64,000 nt of DNA, from positions 22,297 to 86,296 of the IMG/VR virus record IMGVR_UViG_3300044647_001784; one strand, given 5' to 3'. Both the position numbers and the translations under genes were made by a program. The notes under the pieces were generated by a model. The model had not been told where the DNA came from, did no database searches, and was given only the letters and a program-made list of their open reading frames with translations. This stretch comes from a virus. Positions 27,673 through 35,839 of this stretch are shown here, in pieces (positions within the stretch are counted from its first letter, which is position 1; every line of letters starts with the position of its first letter).

Positions 27673-28319
27673 AAAAATGGCGAAGTAAATCTATTTCCAG
27701 ATTTTACTGGTCTTACCCCGTGAGTATAATTCATATCTCCTGGGAAAAAATATGCTGCTCCAGCAACAGGCTGGAACTCAATTCCATGTTGTGGGAAGTA
27801 AAGCTCTCCACCTTCATAATCATCGTTAAAGTAAAACAGTCCAGCTAAATCGTACCATGGGAAATTATTTGGTCTACCTTTTTCTGGGCCAGAGTGAAAT
27901 TCTTTGTCTGCATGAGGCTCTTGTCTTGCACCTACTGGCCAGCGAACAATAGCTGGACCAGTTTCTTGTGCATCTACGCTAAAAAATTTATCTACTTCTA
28001 TTTTTAATCTTGCTATCATGCTATAGATTAAATCTAATATTTCTGGATCAGAAGCCATAAGAGATGCATAGGTACAAACTCTATCTTCCCATACTGTGTG
28101 ATCATATAGCACAAGGCCGTCTGCATCTCTGCGTGTTTCAGTTATATCCCAAATTTTATTATTTTTTGCAAAGTCCATGAGTCTTTTTCTCTCATCTTCT
28201 GATAAGAAATTTCTTAGCTCTACAATGTTGTCTGAAGAGTTGCCAAAAAAACCAGAAGGTGTAATAGATTTAGGTGCATTGTTTTCCCAGTTATCTGCTA
28301 ATTTCATCTTTATCTCCAT
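27633..28319 (-). CDS. 2-oxoglutarate/Fe(II) oxygenase, prolyl-4-hydroxylase type
   Basis: This 228-residue protein has EPHADKEFHSG (HxD), NYTHGVRPV (distal His) and SGNRFTSPFFWT (2-oxoglutarate Arg). FYFNDDYEGGELYFP is the conserved inner strand. All active-site residues are present, so it should be catalytic. It overlaps both neighbouring genes (about 30-40 bases each), which marks a tightly packed operon. Confidence 0.85.
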   Translation of the reverse strand: MEIKMKLADNWENNAPKSITPSGFFGNSSDNIVELRNFLSEDERKRLMDFAKNNKIWDITETRRDADGLVLYDHTVWEDRVCTYASLMASDPEILDLIYSMIARLKIEVDKFFSVDAQETGPAIVRWPVGARQEPHADKEFHSGPEKGRPNNFPWYDLAGLFYFNDDYEGGELYFPQHGIEFQPVAGAAYFFPGDMNYTHGVRPVKSGNRFTSPFFWTIRKHTGEKQP

Positions 28320-29037
28320 AATTAATTATATCATTGCTTACCTTAAGCCTTATTGATTTTACCTGGTGAGAGCCTATTTTTCTCTTTAAATGATCAACTG
28401 CATCCCTATAAAAATTTGACCAATCTCCAGAATTATTTAACCCTTTTATTGTTTCCCTGTATTCATTTGGGTCAAATACATCATTGTATGGATTTTGGGG
28501 AAATTTTGAAATATCCTGAAAAACCATTTCAGAATTATTTAATGAGCTTAAATCTATTGGTAGTACTGCTACTACTGGGGTTCCTGCCTTAATGGTTATT
28601 ACTTCATTTGGCTTTGTTATCATCCAGGCAATAGGGAGTGGGCCAGTAAAAAAAGAACTACTCATAATTGTAGTAAACGGAACTGCACCATCAATAAATA
28701 AATTTGGAACTGGCATTGAAAGCAAGCTTAAGTTTGTATCTGTTTTAAAAACTAATCCGCTATTAAAACTAATAGTTCCATTTGCTCTTCCAGAATATGC
28801 ATATTTTTGTCCAGACAATATTTTTACGTGATCTGGGCTGCTATCAGAAATTCCATCCCATATAAAAGATATGTCTTCTGGAAAAGATATTCCCCAGCCA
28901 AGCTGGTTACTTAAACTAACTGGAAAGCATTTGTATGCATGAGATTCAAATGTGTTGTCCATCCACTCTCTTTTTGCAGATAATGGCTCAAGTATACCAA
29001 GTCCTTCTTTAGTTATAAATACTTCTATTTTATCCAT
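28291..29037 (-). CDS. DUF6065-like protein within the oxygenase cluster
   Basis: This 248-residue protein contains CFPVSLSNQLGWGISFPEDI and FIWDG, which I associate with the DUF6065 group found beside 2-oxoglutarate oxygenases in phages and marine bacteria. That memory is not checked. The middle part (FTTIMSSSFFTGPLPIAWMI and KAGTPVVAVLPID) reads like a beta-sandwich or cupin-like fold, but no HxD motif is present, so it is not an oxygenase of the neighbouring type. It overlaps the upstream oxygenase by 8 bases. A partner or substrate-binding role is plausible but unproven. Confidence 0.65.
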   Translation of the reverse strand: MDKIEVFITKEGLGILEPLSAKREWMDNTFESHAYKCFPVSLSNQLGWGISFPEDISFIWDGISDSSPDHVKILSGQKYAYSGRANGTISFNSGLVFKTDTNLSLLSMPVPNLFIDGAVPFTTIMSSSFFTGPLPIAWMITKPNEVITIKAGTPVVAVLPIDLSSLNNSEMVFQDISKFPQNPYNDVFDPNEYRETIKGLNNSGDWSNFYRDAVDHLKRKIGSHQVKSIRLKVSNDIINYGDKDEISR

Positions 29038-29734
29038 TTTGGTTTTTGCCAGTTGACAAATCTTCTTCTACCCATTTTGACCTCATTTGCATAAACTCTT
29101 GTCTATGAGCATGGTCATTGTAATCTAACATGGTTACTATTGAAAATTTCATTCCAGATTCAACTGGCATGGCTCTATGTGAAAATAAATATGTAGATGG
29201 GAATATATATAGGTCTCCAGCTTTAGGCTTAATGTCTAAGTTTAATTTAGGAAAATATAGGTTCCCTCCCTCATAGTCATCGTTTACATAAGCTACAAGA
29301 GATACTGTGGCGCTGTATGAAAACCCATGATCAGCATGCTCTTGAAAATGCTGTCCTTTGCCATATCTAATACAATTCATTACTTCCCAGTAATTCATTT
29401 TTACGTTATACATATTACAATAATCTTCTACTGCTGGTAACTGATGCTGCTTTAAATCCTGCCATAAATCTGAAACCAATGATTGTGTTTTAGATTGTGG
29501 ATTAGATATTTCTCCTACCTTAATATCTTCACAATCTCTGTAAGATGGTCTTTTTTCGCTATAACCAACAAATCCAAATGTCCATTCATATCTAGACTCT
29601 TTGTCTTCAATTGCAGACTGACCTATTACATTTAACCTATTTATTACGTCAATTTCTTTTTTAATTACATCTCTATACACCCAAACTCCTGGGAAAAGCT
29701 GTTCTTTAGAAGAAAAATTATATATGTTATTCAT
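29030..29734 (-). CDS. 2-oxoglutarate/Fe(II) oxygenase, first gene of the cluster
   Basis: This 234-residue protein has FQEHADHGFSYS (HxD), FSHRAMPV (distal His) and AYVNDDYEGGNLYFP between them. At the usual Arg position the sequence reads SGMKFSIVTML, so Lys replaces Arg, as in the gene ending at 26818. It is preceded by a good promoter (TTGACT, 18 bp, TATACT with TG) and by the terminator of the FN3/FFAPPG gene, so the oxygenase cluster is a separate transcription unit. Confidence 0.83.
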   Translation of the reverse strand: MNNIYNFSSKEQLFPGVWVYRDVIKKEIDVINRLNVIGQSAIEDKESRYEWTFGFVGYSEKRPSYRDCEDIKVGEISNPQSKTQSLVSDLWQDLKQHQLPAVEDYCNMYNVKMNYWEVMNCIRYGKGQHFQEHADHGFSYSATVSLVAYVNDDYEGGNLYFPKLNLDIKPKAGDLYIFPSTYLFSHRAMPVESGMKFSIVTMLDYNDHAHRQEFMQMRSKWVEEDLSTGKNQNG

Positions 29735-29741
29735 ACTATGA

Positions 29742-29771
29742 AGTATAGCATTTTTTAATTAGTAAAGTCAA
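29742..29771 (-). promoter_or_regulatory. Promoter of the oxygenase cluster
   Basis: The minus strand reads TTGACT, 18 bp, then TATACT, with TG one base before the -10 box. This is the best conventional promoter on the minus strand and lies about 8 bases before ATG 29734, so the leader is very short or absent. Confidence 0.65.
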
Positions 29772-29804
29772 TAAAGGACGGGAGATTTCTCTCCCGTCCT
29801 TTAT
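29771..29804 (-). terminator. Intrinsic terminator after the FN3/FFAPPG gene
   Basis: Arms ATAAAGGACGGGAGA and TCTCCCGTCCTTTAT form a perfect 15-bp stem with a 4-base loop. It works for minus-strand transcripts ending the gene at 29817. Confidence 0.88.
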
Positions 29805-29816
29805 TTGTGTTTTATA

Positions 29817-30650
29817 TTAAACTGCAAAGACTCCTGGTGCTCCGAATCCTGGCGGTGAGAAGAATCCTGGCGGTGCGAAGAATGCTGGCGGTGCGAAGAA
29901 TCCTGGCGGTGCGAAGAATGCTGGCGGTGCGAAGAATCCTGGCGGTGCGAAGAATCCTGGCGGTGCGAAGAATCCTGGCGGTGCGAAGAAACTTGGCGGT
30001 GCGAAGAATGCTGGAGGGAAGAATGGTGGTGCAAAGAATGACGGTGCTAATGTCGTAACAGTATTTGTGTTATTTGATGCTGCTGATCTTCCATTAGCAT
30101 TATCTGCATAAACATTGTAGTACTGAGATGTACTAGCTGTATCTGATATTGATATAGATAAGTTAGTTGTATTTCCAGTTGTTCCATCATTACCTTGAAC
30201 AAAGTAGTTGGTTATTGGCTTTCCACCTGTTGCAGGTGCTCCCCAGCTAACCGTATTTGCATTAACTCCAGCAGTTGCAGATGCGCTTGTTGGTGCAGCT
30301 GGCTTTGTTGTTGCTGTTGCTGATGCTGAATTAGAATCTGCTGATGTTCCATAAAGGTCAACTGCTTTTACTGTATAAGAGTAAGAAGTTCCACCAACTA
30401 GTCCAGTATTAGAGAAGGTAGTAGTAGGAGCACTTACTGTTCCTACCTCTACTCCACTTCTAAATATTTTGTATTGAGTTGGTGCATTTCCTGTTGCTGG
30501 TGCTGTCCATGACAGATTAATCATTCCATCGTTAAAGTTTCGTTGGTTATTAACGCCGTTCAAATGATCTGCTGCGGTTAGCCCAGTTGGTGCATTTGGG
30601 CCAATGAAGTTGTCTTGAGCTGATGCTCTTCTGCCTATATTTTTTGACAT
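29817..30650 (-). CDS. Fibronectin-III adhesin ending in FFAPPG repeats
   Basis: This 277-residue protein has two fibronectin type III domains (about residues 18-115, with INLSWTAPATGNAPTQYKIF, and 117-205, with VSWGAPATGGKPITNYFVQG). From about residue 207 there is a run of roughly ten FFAPPG / FFAPPA units, ending FGAPGVFAV. The repeat is an almost perfect 18-bp tandem in the DNA. The same repeat and the identical last nine residues close the 799-residue protein ending at 35840. Fibronectin domains are common on phage tails and heads as weak carbohydrate binders; the FFAPPG tail has no function known to me. Confidence 0.8.
   Translation of the reverse strand: MSKNIGRRASAQDNFIGPNAPTGLTAADHLNGVNNQRNFNDGMINLSWTAPATGNAPTQYKIFRSGVEVGTVSAPTTTFSNTGLVGGTSYSYTVKAVDLYGTSADSNSASATATTKPAAPTSASATAGVNANTVSWGAPATGGKPITNYFVQGNDGTTGNTTNLSISISDTASTSQYYNVYADNANGRSAASNNTNTVTTLAPSFFAPPFFPPAFFAPPSFFAPPGFFAPPGFFAPPGFFAPPAFFAPPGFFAPPAFFAPPGFFSPPGFGAPGVFAV
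29836..30020 (-). repeat. 18-bp tandem repeat encoding FFAPPG/FFAPPA
   Basis: On the plus strand the unit reads GGCGGTGCGAAGAATCCT, with G/C changes that swap Gly and Ala codons. About ten copies are present. It is a candidate for length variation by recombination with the related repeat at 35855-36020. Confidence 0.85.
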
Positions 30651-30670
30651 TTTATTCTCCTATTCCCCAA

Positions 30671-32962
30671 TTATGCTTTCAAGTCTCCAGCAAGTAACCA
30701 TGTATCTGTTGCTACCTTGGTTATTGTTGCTGATGAATATAATGCTCTTAGCTTTAGTCCTGGAGTTCTCAATATTGTAACTCCAGATGCTTCTGCAAAT
30801 ACTGCGTCTGCTCCAGCTGACTGGTAGAAGCTTATTGAAGTTCCTATTGGATAAGCTGTAGTTGCATTTGTAGGAACTGTAATTGTGTGTGCTCCAGAAA
30901 CTGGAATTAACTGATCTCTTAGCGCTAATCCACCTGTTGATAGATTGTATGCTCCAGCAATTGCTGTTCCAATTACAGTCCGTGAAGGAACGCCTTCCTT
31001 TGTCTGAGTTCCATCTGTAAACGCTACACCTGCTGCTGCAACCGTTACTGTTCCAGTAAATGTTGGTGAAGCAATTGGTGCTTTAGATGCAAGACTGGTA
31101 GTGACTGTTGTTGCAAAGTTTGCATCGTCACCTAGTGCTGCAGCAAGCTCATCAAGGGTGTTAAGGGCTGCTGGGGCTGCTGCAATTACTGCATTTACCT
31201 GAGCTGTTGCATCTGCAATTGCTTCTGACTTAGCAGTTGCTATTGCTGAAGCCTGTGCTGTGGATACTGGCTTTGATGCATCTGATGTATTATCAACATT
31301 TGCAAGGCCTACTGAAGACTTTGTAAGTGCTGCTACTGCATTTGCAACCTTTGTGTCTGCTGCTAATCCTGCTGCTGTAATTGCATCTGCTTCTGCAGTG
31401 TCTGCATAAGACTTTGTTGCAAGAAGTGCTGTATCTGCAATTCCATGAACATCAGTTGTATCTGATGCGTGATTTGAAAGAGCTGTTGCAGCTGATCCAA
31501 ACTGTGTTTGAATTGAAGATGTAACTCCATTTAGGTAAGTTATTTCTGTTGAATCAACATTACCTATGGTTGTTGACTCTGGCAAAACAACTAGACCTGC
31601 AAATGTTGGTCCACTTAGTGGTGCTTTGGCATCTAGTGCGTCTCCTAGTCCAGCAATCTTGGACTGTGCAATTTCTGCACCGTCAACAATTTTTGCATTT
31701 GTAATAGACTGAGCAGCAATCTTAGATTCTGTAACTGCATTGTTTGCAATTTTTGTTTCTGTTATGGCACCGTCTGCGATTTTACCATTAACTACTGCAT
31801 TGTCTTGAATTTTTTCGCTAGTTACTGAATCAACAGCTAACTTTACATCAGTTACAGAGCCAGTTGCAATTTTGTCAGTTGAGATAGAACTATCTGCAAC
31901 TTTATCGTTTGTTACTGAGTTGGTTGCCAATTTTTGTTCTGTTACAGAGCTATTTGCAATTTTTTGTGTTACCACAGCGTTTGCTGCAAGCTTTTCTTCT
32001 GTTACTCCTTGACTTTCAATTTTATCAGTTGTAACTGCACCGTTTGCAATTGAAGCAGATATAATTGATGAGACTGGAACATCAAGTGTTCCAGTAAATT
32101 CTGCGTTATTTATTGTTGCGCTAGATGTTGCTTCCAATCTTCCAAGGGCTAGTGTGTCTAAGGATCCTTGAGCAAAATTAACTACAGTGGTTGGAGTATC
32201 TGTAACTCCTTTGAAAAGCTTCCACTTGTCTGCTGATGCATCACGAACTAGTCCAGTGTGGTTTGCTACTCCAGTGTTATGGTTAGCAACAAATCCTAAG
32301 TCTAAAATGTTTGTTGTATTGTCTTTTCCAATTGATAGAAGTGCATCTTCAAAAGCAACATTTTGGGTATCAATAGTTGTGGTTGTTCCGCTTACAATTA
32401 AGCTACCATTAATAACTACGTTTTGAGCTGTTAGATCTCCCTCTGTTGAAATATGTGTTGTTAGGCCTGTTAGTTTTAGTTGAGCTTCTGGAACTTTAAC
32501 GTTTCCATCAAGTGAAGCAACTCCGTTTGCTATGCCTCTGTCACCTGTCTCTAGGTATCCTGACAATGAGCTATTTACTCCATTTACAGCAGCATCTGTG
32601 TAACCTTCTGCTGCTGAAATAGCTGCTTCTCTAGCTGCTGATGCTTCTGATGTTGCAAACGCTTTTGTAGAAATAACATTTGTATCTACAGTTATTGTTA
32701 TTGTGTTTGATCCATCATTATAGGTCTTTGTAAGACCTGCTCCCATTGAAAGAGCCTGATCTATAGCATCTTGTGAAATTTCACCAATTGCTGCTGTGTC
32801 GGCTGCTGCATATGAAAGAGCGGTCCATGTAGATGAACCATTACCGAATTTAAATTTATTAGTGTTTGTTTCAACACCCATTTCACCTGCAGCTAATACT
32901 GGATTTGCTGCGGTCCATTCTGAAGATAAACCTCTACGTACTTGAATTCTTACTGTTGACAT
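30671..32962 (-). CDS. Tail fibre with Mtd-N-like head and VT/KIA repeat stalk
   Basis: In this 763-residue protein, residues 1-45 (IQVRRGLSSEWTAANPVLAAGEMGVETNTNKFKFGNG) match the major-tropism-determinant N-terminal domain that anchors fibres. Residues about 285-440 contain repeats of the type VTEEKLAANAVVTQKIANSS, a beta-helical or trimeric stalk unit. A second repeat region with long alanine-rich helices follows, then a C-terminal beta domain (GAHTITVPTNATTAYPIGTSISFYQS), possibly the receptor-binding tip. Confidence 0.82.
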   Translation of the reverse strand: MSTVRIQVRRGLSSEWTAANPVLAAGEMGVETNTNKFKFGNGSSTWTALSYAAADTAAIGEISQDAIDQALSMGAGLTKTYNDGSNTITITVDTNVISTKAFATSEASAAREAAISAAEGYTDAAVNGVNSSLSGYLETGDRGIANGVASLDGNVKVPEAQLKLTGLTTHISTEGDLTAQNVVINGSLIVSGTTTTIDTQNVAFEDALLSIGKDNTTNILDLGFVANHNTGVANHTGLVRDASADKWKLFKGVTDTPTTVVNFAQGSLDTLALGRLEATSSATINNAEFTGTLDVPVSSIISASIANGAVTTDKIESQGVTEEKLAANAVVTQKIANSSVTEQKLATNSVTNDKVADSSISTDKIATGSVTDVKLAVDSVTSEKIQDNAVVNGKIADGAITETKIANNAVTESKIAAQSITNAKIVDGAEIAQSKIAGLGDALDAKAPLSGPTFAGLVVLPESTTIGNVDSTEITYLNGVTSSIQTQFGSAATALSNHASDTTDVHGIADTALLATKSYADTAEADAITAAGLAADTKVANAVAALTKSSVGLANVDNTSDASKPVSTAQASAIATAKSEAIADATAQVNAVIAAAPAALNTLDELAAALGDDANFATTVTTSLASKAPIASPTFTGTVTVAAAGVAFTDGTQTKEGVPSRTVIGTAIAGAYNLSTGGLALRDQLIPVSGAHTITVPTNATTAYPIGTSISFYQSAGADAVFAEASGVTILRTPGLKLRALYSSATITKVATDTWLLAGDLKA

Positions 32963-33023
32963 TATGCCACCCCTTTAATTTGATATATTGAAATTATAGC
33001 ATTAAAACGATTATACTTGAGCA

Positions 33024-33386
33024 TCATGCTACTAACGCTCCTGAATCAAAAGTTATTCCGAATTCAGATGTTGATGGCTCTCCGCCAGATATGAACTTGT
33101 TTGTTCCTGTTGGAGTTACACCGTTTGCCTGAATTATATATGTTGGTTGACCATCGTAATCAATAGCCAATCCTACGTCCATAAATGTAAGCATGTTAGC
33201 TTCATTTGGAATCTCTGAATATAAAGCAATAGGCTGCCAAGTTCCATCTATCTGAACCTTGAGCCTATTTGTTGTTGTATCAAAAGATATTGGGGCTGAC
33301 CCTAAAACTATGTCTGTGTCAAACGTCGCAGTGCCTGCTACATTTAACCCGTTCTTTACTCTAAAATTTTTATTTACTGTTGCCAT
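33024..33386 (-). CDS. Small fibre-associated protein
   Basis: This 120-residue protein begins MATVNKNFRVKNGLNVAGTATFDTDIVLGS. The start resembles that of the neighbouring 468-residue fibre (MATVVKNFRIKSGLIVEGNTG), so the two share an attachment module of about 20 residues. The middle has the short beta hairpin RLKVQIDGTWQPIALYSEI often found in fibre linkers. It is too short to be a fibre itself and may be an adaptor or a minimal fibre. Confidence 0.65.
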   Translation of the reverse strand: MATVNKNFRVKNGLNVAGTATFDTDIVLGSAPISFDTTTNRLKVQIDGTWQPIALYSEIPNEANMLTFMDVGLAIDYDGQPTYIIQANGVTPTGTNKFISGGEPSTSEFGITFDSGALVA

Positions 33387-33417
33387 TTAAGTTCACATAT
33401 CCCCTAATTGTTATTGT

Positions 33418-33440
33418 GGGGGATTTTTAAGGAATCCCCC
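33418..33440 (-). terminator. Possible terminator hairpin
   Basis: Arms GGGGGATT and AATCCCCC with a 7-base loop lie between two fibre genes. The minus-strand tail after the hairpin is A/T-rich but not a clean T run, so termination may be partial. Confidence 0.5.
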
Positions 33441-33455
33441 AAAACCTTTATTTAA

Positions 33456-34862
33456 TTATTTAAGAAGTGTTCCAGTTACTTTGATTGTTGAATCATTTAC
33501 TGGATCTACTCTTAGCTGAACATTTGCACCAGATACTGATGCTGTAATTGTGCCTCGTGCTCCATTAGTTCCAACGATTGCATACTCTGTAATTGCTACG
33601 TTGTCTGATGAATCTAGAGTTACTAGAATTTCTGATATTTCGTTGTGTGTTCCGTTGTCAATCTTAACAACAAACTTTCCTGAGCGGTAAGCCGCCTTTG
33701 GCCACTCGTATGCAGTTACAACAACTGATCCAAGTGATGTTGATGATGCTGCAATTTGCTTAGCCTCATCATTAATGTTTAATGCTGTGAATGCTGTAGT
33801 TCCATCTTGCTGTGCTGTATTAGCTGCTGCTGCTGTTGCTTCTGCTGCTGCTTGAGCGTCGTTAGCCTTAGATGTTGCATCTGCTGATGCAGTAGCTTCT
33901 GCTGCTGCTTGGGCTGCGTTAGCCTTAGATGTTGCATCTGCTGATGCTGTGGCTTCTGCTGCAGCCTGTGCTGCGTTAGCCTTAGATGTTGCATCTGCTG
34001 ATGCTGTGGCTTCTGCTGCAGCCTGTGCTGCGTTAGCCTTAGATGTAGCGTCTGCTGATGCATTTGAAGCGGCAGTTGCAAGACTTGCAGTTACATCTGC
34101 TGAATTAGCCTTTGTTGCTAATGCTGATGTAAGAGTTGTTGTGTAATTAGCGTCGTCATTTATTGCTGCTGCCAATTCATTTAATGTGTTAAGAAGAGCT
34201 GGTGCTCCATCTACTAATGAATCTACTGCATTTGAAATTGCTGTATTGCGGTTTGAAACCTCTGTTGATATTGCAGATGAAAGAGCTGATGCTGCAGTTG
34301 CTTCTGCTGCTGCTTGAGCGGCGTTAGCTTTTGTAGTAGCATCTGCTGCTGCTGCAGAGATTGCTGCAGACTGTGCTGCATTGGCCTTTGATGTTGCATC
34401 TGCTGATGCTGTAGCTTCTGCTGCTGCTTGAGCGGCGTTAGCCTTAGATGTTGCATCTGCTGCTGCAGTTGAAACTGAAGCTGCATCGCCTGATACTCTA
34501 AGTGCTGCTTCTGCGGCTACCTTAGTTGTAGCATCAGTTGCTGCTGCTGTAATTGCAGCTGACTGTGCATTTGAAGCTTTTGTGCTTGCATCAGTTGCTG
34601 CTGCAGAAATTGCTGCTGCTTCAGCTGCTGAAGCGGAACCGTATGAGTCAAATGTATTAGCATTTACTGTAAGGTTACCTGAACCATCTACAGAAAATAC
34701 TCCTGTATCTACTGACTTTACAAGTGTAGCTCCACCAACGAGGTTGAGAATATAGGAATCTCCACCTGTTTCTGTAAGTATATTTTGACCACCGATTGTA
34801 CCTGTGTTACCTTCTACAATGAGGCCTGATTTAATTCTAAAGTTTTTTACTACTGTTGCCAT
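33456..34862 (-). CDS. Alanine-rich coiled-coil tail fibre
   Basis: This 468-residue protein has an N-terminal attachment module shared with the gene at 33024, then about 300 residues dominated by a 19-20-residue unit SKANAAQAAAEATASADAT. Four nearly identical copies occur near residues 270-345 and more diverged ones earlier. The composition (Ala, Asp, Lys, Ser, Thr) predicts a long trimeric coiled coil, that is, a fibre shaft. The last 100 residues are beta-rich (KFVVKIDNGTHNEISEILVTLDSS). It shows no sign of enzymatic function. Confidence 0.8.
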   Translation of the reverse strand: MATVVKNFRIKSGLIVEGNTGTIGGQNILTETGGDSYILNLVGGATLVKSVDTGVFSVDGSGNLTVNANTFDSYGSASAAEAAAISAAATDASTKASNAQSAAITAAATDATTKVAAEAALRVSGDAASVSTAAADATSKANAAQAAAEATASADATSKANAAQSAAISAAAADATTKANAAQAAAEATAASALSSAISTEVSNRNTAISNAVDSLVDGAPALLNTLNELAAAINDDANYTTTLTSALATKANSADVTASLATAASNASADATSKANAAQAAAEATASADATSKANAAQAAAEATASADATSKANAAQAAAEATASADATSKANDAQAAAEATAAAANTAQQDGTTAFTALNINDEAKQIAASSTSLGSVVVTAYEWPKAAYRSGKFVVKIDNGTHNEISEILVTLDSSDNVAITEYAIVGTNGARGTITASVSGANVQLRVDPVNDSTIKVTGTLLK

Positions 34863-34891
34863 TTATATGACTCCTCTTACTGCTTTTTTTG

Positions 34892-35449
34892 TTATGCCTT
34901 TAATGCTGTTCTTACAAATCTTACTGCGATTTCACCAGAAACAGGGGTGACTCTTAAACTAATTATACCTGAATTTTCTTCAAAGGTATAAGTAAATAGG
35001 CTATTGTTTGTGTTTGATATGATGTTAGACTCTGATACTAGCATGTCTGATCCAGATTGTGTTGCCGTGATCTCAGATGCATAAACATCTGCTCCCCTTG
35101 TAACCTGAAGATTATATCTTACTGTTTTCCATGTATTTTTTGCAAATGAATCTACATTAGTTGCATTTTCAATTCCATAAACTGCAAGGTCGTTATTACC
35201 TTCTAGGCCAAGTAGCTCTATTACATTGTCTGTGCTGTTATCTAGGTCTCCTAGAATAGAAACTATATCGTTAATTTTATAGGTTAAAGAATCTGGATCT
35301 TGTGACCCATCTATTCCTACCTTTATTTGAAGAGCTTCAATTGCATCATTTGCATTTGCATGTTGCTCTGAATGTGATGGCGCTGATAATTGATCAGTGC
35401 CGTTTGGATTAATTAATTCGTCTAGATTGTTTGGATAATTGGTGGCCAT
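34892..35449 (-). CDS. Virion surface protein, fibre-type
   Basis: This 185-residue protein starts with ATNYPNNLDELINPNGTDQL and HSEQHANANDAIEALQIKVG, a helical anchor that I recognise from many phage fibre or decoration proteins. The C-terminal domain (about 95-185) is beta-rich and closely resembles the tip of the 468-residue fibre next to it (ATQSGSDMLVSESNIISNT, then SLRVTPVSGEIAVRF compared with NVQLRVDPVNDS). Paralogous tips beside each other suggest a modular fibre set. Confidence 0.7.
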   Translation of the reverse strand: MATNYPNNLDELINPNGTDQLSAPSHSEQHANANDAIEALQIKVGIDGSQDPDSLTYKINDIVSILGDLDNSTDNVIELLGLEGNNDLAVYGIENATNVDSFAKNTWKTVRYNLQVTRGADVYASEITATQSGSDMLVSESNIISNTNNSLFTYTFEENSGIISLRVTPVSGEIAVRFVRTALKA

Positions 35450-35519
35450 TGGCTACCCCCTTGTGTAAGTCTTGTTACTTAGTCAATTATATCCTACAAA
35501 TATTTATAATCCACCAAAT

Positions 35520-35756
35520 TTACCATTTATTTATAGGGCATTGAGCAGCAGAAAGCTTGGTTTTTAACTTCATTATACATCCGCATTTTTTGCATTGTGT
35601 AGTTAAGTCAATGAACTCTGGACAAGACCTACACACGCTATACCTTTGTTCTTGCAATTCATTTGGTGCAAAATCTGTGTTGGGGTTTAACAAATCCCAA
35701 GGCCTAGTGTCACCTAAGTTTTCTTTGTATTTTTCCCATGCACTTTTTTCTGTCAT
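35520..35756 (-). CDS. Small zinc-ribbon protein (Cys-rich)
   Basis: This 78-residue protein has YSVCRSCPEF, TQCKKCGCIMKLKTKLSAAQ and a final CPINKW. The CxxC, CxxCxC and CP-x-x-KW pattern is a small metal-binding module often found among structural genes of freshwater and marine phages. The N-terminal half (WEKYKENLGDTRPWDLLNPN) is also typical of that group. It lies between two fibre genes on the same strand. Its function is unknown; zinc binding is inferred. Confidence 0.75.
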   Translation of the reverse strand: MTEKSAWEKYKENLGDTRPWDLLNPNTDFAPNELQEQRYSVCRSCPEFIDLTTQCKKCGCIMKLKTKLSAAQCPINKW

Positions 35757-35839
35757 AGTTTAACTTTCTAGTGTTGTAAGCTTGTATTATAATTTTAACA
35801 TAATTTACATTAATATGTCAATGTAAGTTTTATATTTGT

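Noticed and set aside
29801-30058. Repeat-encoded frames (SSHRQD and RILAVR runs) over the FFAPPG repeats
   Set aside because: They are other reading frames of the same 18-bp DNA repeat; only the frame joined to the FN3 domains looks like a protein.
33779-34486. Gln/Leu/Met-rich frames over the alanine repeats
   Set aside because: Frame-shifted reading of the SKANAAQAAAEA repeats; unnatural composition.
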